Part shown: piece by piece, positions 55,446-64,000 of the stretch
Layout of the letters: each line of letters opens with the position of its first letter
How positions within the stretch are numbered: position 1 is the stretch's first letter
Assembly: GCF_016097555.1 (NCBI RefSeq)
Contig: NC_054702.1
Location: 91,539,798-91,603,797, forward strand
Direction: 5' to 3'
DNA length: 64,000 bases
Origin: Gigantopelta aegis
Taxonomy: Eukaryota; Mollusca; Gastropoda; Neomphalida; Peltospiridae
Notes under the pieces: generated by a model
Seen by the model: the letters and a program-made list of their open reading frames with translations, nothing else
Databases searched by the model: none
What the model was told of the DNA's origin: nothing
Translations under genes and position numbers: made by a program

Positions 55446-56079
55446 TTTAGTCACAACAATGGATAAAAATTGATTACAAATATGATTGATTTTAGTTTAT
55501 TAGGAGTCCGTTTCACAAAATGGCAACATTACTTTAAATTAGTAATCATAACTACATTATCTTTATTAGTATATACATTTTTCCAAATTCATTCTTTATT
55601 CTGCCATTGACCGATTATCTTATGTTACACCATTGTTCTGACTGTAGAGTAGTTTTTATGAATCTACATATGTGAACAATGCAATCTGAAAATCTGAATT
55701 TGGTATGTGGGGTTTTGTTGTTGTTTTTTCATTCAGGTCAGGGATTCGAACCCATAGCTGACTGAATTTGCACATCCTAAACAAATCTAAACCTTTAGCC
55801 CACACATCCACATCATCAAACAGACATGTAATTTGAGACATGGAATACAATGAAGATTGTTGAATACTAATTCAGAGATCGGAGATCGCACATGTAGGCC
55901 TGTAGCGCTTAACACCAGTCGTCCACTGCTGAGAATTTACGGTACTGGCCAAATAAAAAGGTCAATTGGATGCTTTAACTTTGGATTATTCATTTTGTAA
56001 ATATGCCAAGCCATTTAACACGTTTTCAATTAAGAAGTTATTTTAGCAATTGTGTAACAAAAAACAAAAAACATTATGA

Positions 56080-56300
56080 GTATTGCTAAAGCAATACAGA
56101 TTCCCTACCAGACCGAACTAATTTTTGTATCTTCTAACTTCAAGGGCCATAACTCTGTGGAAAAATGGGTAAATGTCAATATATGACAAGCTATATACAA
56201 AATTTTATCTCAATACATTGTGAAAAATATATGTGGGACAGACAGAAGTACGGAGATGAAACACATAGTCAGTCCCCTCTGGGACTCACAAAAGGATTCA
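56080..56300. repeat. Dispersed repeat with AAGGGCCATAACTCTG
   Basis: CTTCAAGGGCCATAACTCTG then GGGACAGACAGAAGTACGG and AGTCCCCTCTGGGACT. A repeat of this type is widespread in mollusc genomes, from memory. Confidence 0.55.
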
Positions 56301-56684
56301 CAAGCCCCAAAGATTCTCAACTACTTCATTAATATTTTCATATAGTGTTTACTAAAAATTCTACTAAACATGCCCACAATAATAAATTTAGTCATACTAT
56401 AAACATACTGAAGTCTACATTCACTACAAGAACCATTCACAATGTGTACACGTGAAAATCTGGCTTTTTGCTGCTATTCCCCCATCCAATCATTTGCAGT
56501 GTACACAAATCTTTGACCTTTTGATACAGAGGCATTGTTAAAAACTCACCCACTTGCTCCGGTGCCAAACACATCACATGCATTGCATTTGGCAAATATA
56601 TTTCTTTTATATACTTAGCTGACAGCAGTTTAACCATAGTGGCTAAACTACATTGTAATTGCTTTAAAACAAAATAACATTCAA

Positions 56685-57362
56685 CATCTTCCCATTAAAT
56701 TTAATTTATTCATCATTCAGAGTTTTAACATTCAACATTCACCCTTAAGTTTACAATATAGATTCTCATTCATAACCGTAAATGTTCAGTGACACCTTCC
56801 ATTCAATATTTTCACACATTATTCATATTACATTTCAACGTAACCATGATGACCATTAATATTCACATTATCGTTTGTGATCAAGGCCACAAAATCTGTT
56901 TCTTCAGTTTCTAAAAAGATTCACACTGAAGAGTGCATATCCACACTGCATATCATACTTTAATAAACCATATTGAATTTACCAAAGTACATTCAATATT
57001 TCCACTGAATGTTGATTCACATTGTGTTTCTTCAAAATTCCCCAAAGTAATTCAATTTCTTGTGAAACATAATTTGAATGTATAAGGGGAAAACATCTCT
57101 TACTCCAAACATTGAATAAAAGAAACTTGTTTATAATTATGAATCGCACATCCAATCAATTTCATAGTTTTTCCATCTATCAGACTAAATGCAGGTTGGT
57201 GGTCACTGCCTGTATTCTTGTACTGTATTCTACTCCAAACATCTTGTGAATAAGATCCCCAGATAATACTAGGAACTGTTAGTCAGGAGTTGACCTGTGA
57301 CCTGCACTCTACACCCAGGGTGGGGACACTGCACTGTCTTCTACTCCATTACCAGTGAATAG
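56685..57362 (-). other. Probable SART1 3' UTR
   Basis: Minus-strand sequence after the stop at 57363. The first clear AATAAA on that strand is at 56705-56710, so the transcript may end near 56690. Inference. Confidence 0.4.
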
Positions 57363-57384
57363 CTAGAATTTGGTGATTGTATTT
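57363..57384 (-). CDS. SART1: SART1 last exon (22 nt of coding)
   Basis: After CCTTTCAG it encodes NTITKF and TAG, matching the conserved NTITK end of the family. It is found only by splicing in phase 2. Confidence 0.88.
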
Positions 57385-60300
57385 CTGAAAGGAAAAGAAA
57401 ACAAAGTATTACTTAATATTCTTTTGCTAGAATTACAAGACTGAAAGGAATGTGATATATTTATCGGAGGTAAACAGAATCTTTATGGATGTTCGGGTCA
57501 AAAGAAAATCCACATTCATGTGCTCATACGTGCACTCGTGCACATGCATGCGCACACGTGCACACACCTATTATTAATAATCTAAAATGCATGCAAACTT
57601 GGTCTATTTGTGACATTCTGAATGTATATGGTCAGTCAGTCGCCAAGTTCCAAGTTGATGAATATATATTTGAAAATAAATTCACAAGCCAGTTAATTTT
57701 ATGATTTTCATATTTCATTACCTTTTAATACGGCCAAGACAAGGTTGAAACACAACTAACCAAATGGCAAACGGTATTATTTATCCAGCTTTTACTCTAG
57801 TACAGTGAAATCCCACCTAATAATCACCCTGGTGCTAAGATCACCAAACTATAAAAAAAAACTAATATATTAAAGACTGAAAATGTTCCCAATAAAAAAG
57901 ATATATATGATGAAATTGCAGCCTAAAATAAAAAGTCTGTACCATACCTGTTAATTTGTAGACCAGCTGGTCTAGTAAGTATGTAACACCATTGTACTTC
58001 GAGCCAAATAAAGATAAGATTACTTAATTACTAGAATGAGCAACGTGTAATTAACTTTTTAACAGATAACAGTACCATAGAAACATGTTAATATTGGTAA
58101 TTTGACATCATGACTACCCCACTATTAAAACCAATTTTAATAAGATGGCACTAATAGCAGTTTCAATACAATTAGTATTAAGTTCTTCCTGACCTAAAAC
58201 TCTGTAGATTTGGCTAAAACATCAATGGACATGCAATGACACATAAGGTAACTATAATACATACGCCGTAAATCCTTTGTTGCCACTGAGAACAACAAAT
58301 GGCGACTTCTCTGCCTTCTGCTTCTCTTTTAACAAGGACAGGGTGTTCAGTGGAGTGTCCGTGGAGCTCATCTGCTTCATTAACTGCAAATAAAATAAAC
58401 ATCATTATGTGATCCAAAAAAAATTACTATTAAAAACCAGAATTAAAAATAATACAGATTTGGGAGAAAACATCCACCACCACGAACTTGGAGAACTAGA
58501 TCTCTGCTACAATTGTTAATCAGCCCAAAACAATCAACACCTACTGTCACACATATAAATAAAACCAGAAACCTTTTATGTTAAAAGTACCACAACTGGT
58601 ATTATCAAAGGCTATGGTATGTGCTGTGCTGTCCTGTCTGCTAATGAAAAAGTTTTTTGCTGCTTTCCTATGAATATTGTCAGAATTATTAACATTTAAA
58701 GTTACATTCTCTGGTTACCATATTATAAACATGTACAAATGTGAAATACAAGCTCAAATGCACTTTTTAAAAAGTTGTATGTGTATGCTATGAATGGATA
58801 TCATCAAAACGTATATATGCTTGATTCGTCGCCTGTGCCGCCATAGCTCGGCAAAGCACAAACGACAGCCTGTTGTCAGTTTCAGTTAACATGTGCATTT
58901 GCCGATTTCAAAAAATTAAAAGAGAAATCTTGCACTGTATGAAGAACGTTCGGTTGAGGATATGGTACTGTTTAACAACATTAAAGATAAAGCATATTGA
59001 TTTTAATAATCATCCAACCCCAAACAACCGTATATTAATTTTATGTGTTACAAACAACCGTATATAAAATGTGTTGAGTGCATCATTAAATAAAAAATAT
59101 CCTATCCTTCCTTCCATCTGCTGTTGAATGTCTAACATTTGGTAATTTTGACATATAATCTTAGAGGAATCGGGTGCATGTACAGGGGGAGGGTATTGGA
59201 GGTTGAAACCCTTACTTGCCCAAGCTTAAAAAAAATAGAAATGTATTTTTTGGGAGAGCATGGCCCCATATAAACTTTGCTCAACACAGTCTATAACCCC
59301 AACCCCGCTGAAATCCCTGCACACACACCTTGGAAACCCGCTACATTTTTTTTTAGCAAGGGATCGTTTATATGTACCATCCCACAGACAGGATATCACA
59401 TACCATGGTCTTTTTGTATACCCACCGATGGGGATCGATCCTAGACTGACTGAGCATTTAAAAAAACCACCTTTTTAGGTCTAAGTAATGAATAAAAATA
59501 ACATATAGTCTTGAAAAATGTTACGTAAATCGAACACAGTACCCTCTTCCTCTACACCTAGAGCGTTACGTAATTAGTAACACCCCCTTACATGTAACAC
59601 GTATGCCAACAGCTGGCCACTGTCAAAATTTCAAGGCAAATCCCCCACTCACCGACCCCTGGAAAGGCATTGTACCATACCTCTATGGATATAAATATGT
59701 TTTGGAGATACGAGACAACCCCTCAATCAAGAGTTAAATTTGTTCAAAAATTGCAAAATCTCACGTGATCTCTTGTTGGGGAATTCTATACTTGTGATAA
59801 GCTAATGAAAACTGAGATCAGTATGAGCCCGTCAAAAGTGTCCCACTCTTAAAAAAACGGACTTTTTTTTTTTACCTGGATAAGCCAGCGTAGTGAAACC
59901 AATGCGGAGTGCGGCGTCATATATGCACTAAACGTAATTGGATTTTCTGTTCTATATGCTTAAATAATAAAAATATTCCAGGGAATGTAGTTTTAATATC
60001 CAATGATGAATTAATCAATGTGTTCTAGTGGTGTCGTTAAACAAAACAAACTTTAAGGTTAAAAGTACTAATTTAATATGTTTAACACAGAATCAAATCC
60101 TTTCTTCCAAGTTTCAGATTTAATTGCTGTTCTAAAAATGATCAAAAATATTTTGGAATATAAGCAATTTTCTGGCAAAAAAAGTGCCATTTCACTGGTT
60201 ATATATATATATATATATATAAAGTGCTTGACTTAATACAACAAACACTGCTTTTTCTATGTACTATACTTACATTGGCTTCTTCAATCTTCTTTTGTCT

Positions 60301-63300
60301 CTTCTCTGTTTTCTTTTTCCCTGACCCTTTGCCGTGAAATCTGTGAGACAGTTGTCGGAAAGCCTCTTTGGCGTTCATCGACCTCCCGGAATCATCAACA
60401 TACTGAAGTCTTACTTCCGGCTTGTACCCTTCCTTCTCACGGAACTCTGACACAATTCCACCACCATGGTACCGTTCACGTTTGCGGAATTTTTCATCGA
60501 GATCACTGAAAATTAAAATAAATAAATTAACAGGTGGTTTTGTTTTACATATTTTGGCACTGCTACCCAAAACATTTTCATTTTATCTGCAAATAAACCA
60601 TTGTGGTTATTACAAAATTTGGTACAAACAAAAACTACAAATCTAAATGTGAGTAGACAATTCACAGAAATGTATTAACTATCCTGTGTATAATTCCCTA
60701 AATGTATTACTAAAAATGCATATATAAGTATCTGTGACGAGAAACATCTCAACACCATACAGGTAGTACTAAACCAAATAACTTCCGGCTGGGTCAAAGT
60801 TCGAGGTGCACCCAACTTTTGATAGAGAAGTGAACACCACAAGTCCTGTGATTGGTGATAAATGTGAGTATGTTGGTTGTAAAAAAAAATAAGTTTCATC
60901 TGGGCAAAAAATGTATGCAATTTTATTTCATCTAGTACCACTTTGTCAAGTAGCCTTGTGCTTGAAACATGTATGGGGTACCGGTTAAAAAAAACTATTC
61001 CAATTTTGTGTGGAACTAGGGTAATCATAGACGCTACCCGTTATCTCAGAAATGAGCAGTTGACCCCCAATTTTTTCGGATTCACTTTAAAGGTGAGGGG
61101 TGGTGGCATTTATGTCGATTGATAGGCTGCAGGTAGGAGTTTTAGCCATATATGTTACTATTGTCATCTATGGGATTTGATTTGGTAGTATACACTCTAT
61201 AAAATCCATACATAATGATGAGAAACATCTCAACACCCTACAAGTGACTCAACGAAATCCTTATCTTCTCAATGATGGATTATAACAAGTGCAGTGCCCA
61301 TCAACACGCCCACTTATTATTAATAATTATTATGCAGCTGTATAAACATGCTCGATACCGATAGAATAACTGAATATAAATTACAATGTAAGTATGTGCT
61401 TACTCGTATCGCTTATCTTCTATAGAGTAATGCTTGGCTGCCAGGTGACTGTGTGATGGGGCACTTGTATGCTTCTTAGATTCATTCACAAGGTAACCTG
61501 TTGGCAAATACAGCAAAATTAGTTAACATAATTCAATTCTGACACAACAGAACATAGTACAAATCTAGTTTCAAGGTCATTACTTTCATGATCATGCCTA
61601 AAATAATGTTTTTATAATACACATGAAACTATACTTTTTCTAAGGTCGTTCACAATTCAGCATTAAAAAAAAAAAAAAGTATCTGGGTGTAAATCAATAA
61701 ATGTGTTTTGAAGTACCAAACAACAAAAACATCAATCAAGAAAATTAGAATTTTTTTAAAAAGAAAACAAGCTGAATTAAAATAACATTTGTAATTAGTG
61801 TGAACAATAGTGGCCAGCAGAACAATGGTTAGTAAACACTAATACCATGTGACAATAATAGGAACCCTCAATGGCATAAACTACCATTCTTTCAATTCAA
61901 TGTAGTGCTAATTATTAGTGCGTACTCATGTCAAAATCTAGGTACTGGACAATGACCCATTGATGAAATATATTGCCACAATAACAACCTTCATACTCTT
62001 ATAGATCTCAGCTCCATTGGTAAATAATAGCGTATTTCCACAATAATTCATACCATTACAGAAGGATGGTTTGAAAAAATAACATTAAGGTACCTTTTCT
62101 TATTAATTATAGACAATTAGTTTTAAAAAAAACAAAAAACATCCTACCTTTTCTTTCGGCTAACTTCAATGCTGCACCGACGCCATCTGCTACAATTGGC
62201 TCCTCTTCTAATACAGATGTCTCCTCTCCCTGCAAGAATTCAGTGACGTTTACAGTGATAAAATAGAGGTTATTGCTTAACAAATATTTTTTACAGTCAA
62301 ATCACGAATTAGTATTGTCAAACTTTCTTTTTAAAACAATGCAAAAATTGACAATGTGTTAAAACTACTAGTGGATTCTAGCCAAAACTATATTTACTTA
62401 TAAAGAGACAGAGAAAGTTGGGAGATAGAGAAAATGAGAACCAATGAGAACCAGCAACTACCAAACTGGTTACTTCTTTTGAAATGCAATAAGGCCTCTT
62501 TTTATACACACTTTCTTATAGATGGGACAGTACATACCATGGCTTTTGTTGTAGCCGCTGAGAGGTACTAGCTGGGATAGAGGAAAACCTGAATCCATTG
62601 CAGACAATAAATCATGTAGCCCATTGTACATCAGAGTGCATGCCACTACTTAACTACACCCCACCCTGTACATAATGTAGATGTCTGTCACTAATGACTG
62701 TATATGAGTACACACCACAATGTCAACTGGCTTTGTGTCAATGTCCACCTCGTTCCATCCACTTGTCATCTCCTCCATCTCCTGCTCCCGTCTCTCTTGC
62801 TCCAGCAGTTCCAGCTCTGTGTCCTGAAACAAAATACTTTGTAGGTAAGCAATAATGCAACAACAACAAAAAAAACCCATTCTAAACACCACCATATTCT
62901 GGGTGACAAGGGTAACTTTACATTAAATCAACATCATGGTGTCACAACTTGTCTAAAGATATCTACTACAGAATTAAAAAATAAAATAGCAAATGACTGC
63001 AATGGCAAAATGAGAATGGTGCATTTGGTGGAAAATTGATGTACTTAAAGTTGCCAGAAAATACTATATCATACCCAAACTACATTTCAAGGGAATATGT
63101 CTGAAATTTATAATGAAATTAGAATAGCATATTTGTTTCAAATACTTTATAACAATTTAAAAATAATATAAATTTGTAACTTTTCTACGGGTGTTTTCAA
63201 ATTGTATATTAATATGTAAAATGTTGAGTATAAAATGCTTGATTGCCTAATGGTACCTTTTTCCTGTCCTGGACGGAGGAGACAGCGGAAGTCAACACCT

Positions 63301-63611
63301 GTGACCATGACAGGCGTGTGCTACAACAGCTTGTTCTGAATGTGCACGTTCAAACCTATGACCTGACCTGACCTGATCTAATGGGACCTGATGTAATAAT
63401 ATCTTTATTAAAGTCACTATTTTGAGATCATTATACTTGCCATTATCTCCTCTCTTTTTTCATCTCGGTTTCCTGAAAGTCCATATGTTGGAATTTCTCC
63501 AAGATTGCGGCAGAACTCGGATGTAGAATTTAAAATGATCGTTGACCCGTTGGCATTCACAGTGGAATCTGTTGTGGAAGGTTCATTTTGAGATATTACT
63601 TCTTCCACAAC
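57363..63611 (-). CDS. SART1: SART1 / Snu66, U4/U6.U5 tri-snRNP protein, C-terminal 275 residues (7 exons)
   Basis: SART1 (yeast Snu66) is a nuclear scaffold of the U4/U6.U5 tri-snRNP, needed to bring it into the pre-spliceosome. Seven minus-strand exons join in frame: 63441-63611, 62716-62823, 62148-62229, 61404-61497, 60274-60505, 58265-58383, 57363-57384. Landmarks in order are [20 protein letters not shown], an acidic/coiled [90 protein letters not shown] and the terminal NTITKF. These follow the human protein closely; the RS-like N-terminus lies beyond the window. One intron uses a GC donor. Convergent with MTR. Confidence 0.94.
57385..58264. other. SART1 intron
   Basis: A CA/TG-rich patch at about 57520-57570; otherwise nothing recognised. 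Confidence 0.6.
58265..58383 (-). CDS. SART1: SART1 penultimate exon
   Basis: [20 protein letters not shown] then [19 protein letters not shown]; acceptor ATTTGCAG, donor GTATGT. Reading through would add only YVL and stop. Confidence 0.93.
58384..60273. other. SART1 intron with SINE fragments
   Basis: Family A/C pieces at about 58590-58675 (plus), 59045-59115 (C tail, plus), 59335-59465 (minus) and 60003-60055 (tail GTGGTGTCGTTAAACAAAAC, plus). TA microsatellite at 60201-60221. Confidence 0.75.
60274..60505 (-). CDS. SART1: SART1 exon, most conserved
   Basis: 77 codons with [32 protein letters not shown] and [20 protein letters not shown]; acceptor ATTTTCAG, donor GTAAGT. Confidence 0.96.
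60506..61403. other. SART1 intron
   Basis: Two short related stretches, TGAGAAACATCTCAACACC-like at about 60737 and 61220, suggest an old repeat; no exon. Confidence 0.55.
61404..61497 (-). CDS. SART1: SART1 exon
   Basis: [20 protein letters not shown] then [10 protein letters not shown]; donor GTAAGC. Confidence 0.88.
62148..62229 (-). CDS. SART1: SART1 exon
   Basis: [20 protein letters not shown] then LKLAERK; acceptor CTTGCAG, donor GTAGGA, leaves phase 1. Confidence 0.9.
62485..62640 (-). repeat. Highly diverged SINE family A relic
   Basis: ATGGGACAGTACATACCATG GCTTTTGTT matches the family middle on the minus strand; edges unclear. Confidence 0.5.
62716..62823 (-). CDS. SART1: SART1 exon, charged coiled-coil-like
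   Basis: 36 codons, [20 protein letters not shown] and [15 protein letters not shown]. The donor is probably GTGTGT; an alternative three codons shorter (GTGGTG) keeps the frame. Confidence 0.85.
63258..63372 (-). repeat. Dispersed repeat family D
   Basis: CCTGTCCTGGACGGAGGAG, ACAGCTTGTTCTGAATGTGC and TGACCTGACCTGACC, inverted relative to 3885-4002. Confidence 0.65.
63441..63611 (-). CDS. SART1: SART1 exon ending at a GC donor
   Basis: 57 codons, [20 protein letters not shown] ... [19 protein letters not shown] ... REEIM. The donor is GCAAGT, and the only nearby GT would break the frame of the next exon. Confidence 0.9.
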
Positions 63612-64000
63612 CTGAAAAACAATACCAAAATGTTTTTTTGTCATTATTATCAATCCATTTCAGTTCCCAAAGTCATCAATTAAATAAGTAATACAAAGTA
63701 ATACAAAGTAAAGTAATACAAAATATGAGTTTTACCTTTTTAAAAAAAGTTCACAGAACTTAACAAATGCTGACAAATGCATTCATTAAATAGTGACCAT
63801 GGCCCTGTTTTACAAAGTGATCTTAGTGCTAAGATCACCGTAAGCACATAAGGTAGCAATGCACTTGAGGGTGATCTTAATGCTAAGACTTGTTTCATAA
63901 AATGGGGCCAGGTATTTTCACATGGAATACTAAAACGACCAAACTATTTTGTTTTATTGCTCAAATATTAAGACAGTATAAGCATATCTATTGCATTTTA
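63612..64000. other. SART1 intron running off the right edge
   Basis: Contains a palindromic element and a small TAATACAAAG repeat at about 63690; no exon seen. Confidence 0.6.
63800..63910. repeat. Palindromic MITE (family P)
   Basis: Ends GGCCCTGTTTTACAAAG and ATAAAATGGGGCC, with core GTGATCTTAGTGCTAAGATC and AAGCACATAAGGTAGCAATG; related to 25761-25871. Confidence 0.7.

Noticed and set aside
63417..63653. SART1 exon extended through MASIMISK past 63441
   Set aside because: Those codons lie after the GC donor and break the conserved frame into the next exon.
1..64000. A bacterial, phage or viral defence system
   Set aside because: All recognisable genes are spliced animal housekeeping genes; no prokaryotic signals are present.

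Overview
This window is animal nuclear DNA, most likely from a mollusc. The evidence is AT-rich sequence, genes split into many short exons with canonical GT-AG introns, long simple repeats, and a dense load of tRNA-headed SINEs, Tc1/mariner, pogo-like and foldback elements of the kind seen in mollusc genomes. The species cannot be fixed from the sequence. There is no bacterial-type gene, operon, CRISPR array or viral gene.

Three conserved housekeeping genes give the window its layout. (1) The 5' end of syntaxin-5 (STX5, minus strand, 276-1739): three coding exons, with the gene leaving the window on the left. (2) A complete or nearly complete cobalamin-dependent methionine synthase (MTR, plus strand): 33 coding exons at 11522-50844, joined here in a continuous frame of 1245 codons plus stop, and a possible four-codon first exon at 9017-9029. 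The homocysteine-site zinc cysteines, the pterin domain, the cobalamin histidine motif and the activation domain are all present. (3) The 3' half of SART1/Snu66 (minus strand, 57363-63611): seven coding exons, convergent with MTR, with the gene leaving the window on the right. STX5 and MTR are divergent across about 7.3 kb of repeat-filled DNA. These genes are unrelated in function (Golgi SNARE, one-carbon metabolism, spliceosome), so the neighbourhood is syntenic rather than functional.

Everything else is intron or intergenic DNA, built mainly from repeats. There are large tandem arrays: 76 bp x about 33 at 18321-20814, 66 bp x 12 at 21845-22636, 38 bp x about 80 at 42811-45842, 86 bp x 5 at 28010-28439, a 73-bp array at 27211-27900, a 62-64 bp array at 12386-12763 and a 26-bp array near 49.8 kb. 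Many copies of two or three SINE families occur in both orientations. Other elements are a decayed Tc1-like transposon (13764-15296), an internally deleted Tc1-like element (38759-39877), a pogo-like MITE (32954-33638), a 187-bp MITE with a 9-bp target duplication (30961-31147), an internally deleted LINE derivative (about 35305-35830), and several foldback elements.

I found no new multi-gene system. The most interesting signals concern how repeats meet splicing: an array that copies an MTR exon end together with its splice donor, a 38-bp array whose variants are perfect 5' splice-site matches, a minisatellite that grew out of a SINE head, and a GC-AG intron in SART1. A foldback family with the DNA mini-hairpin motif GCGAAAGC at its centre is also worth a look.
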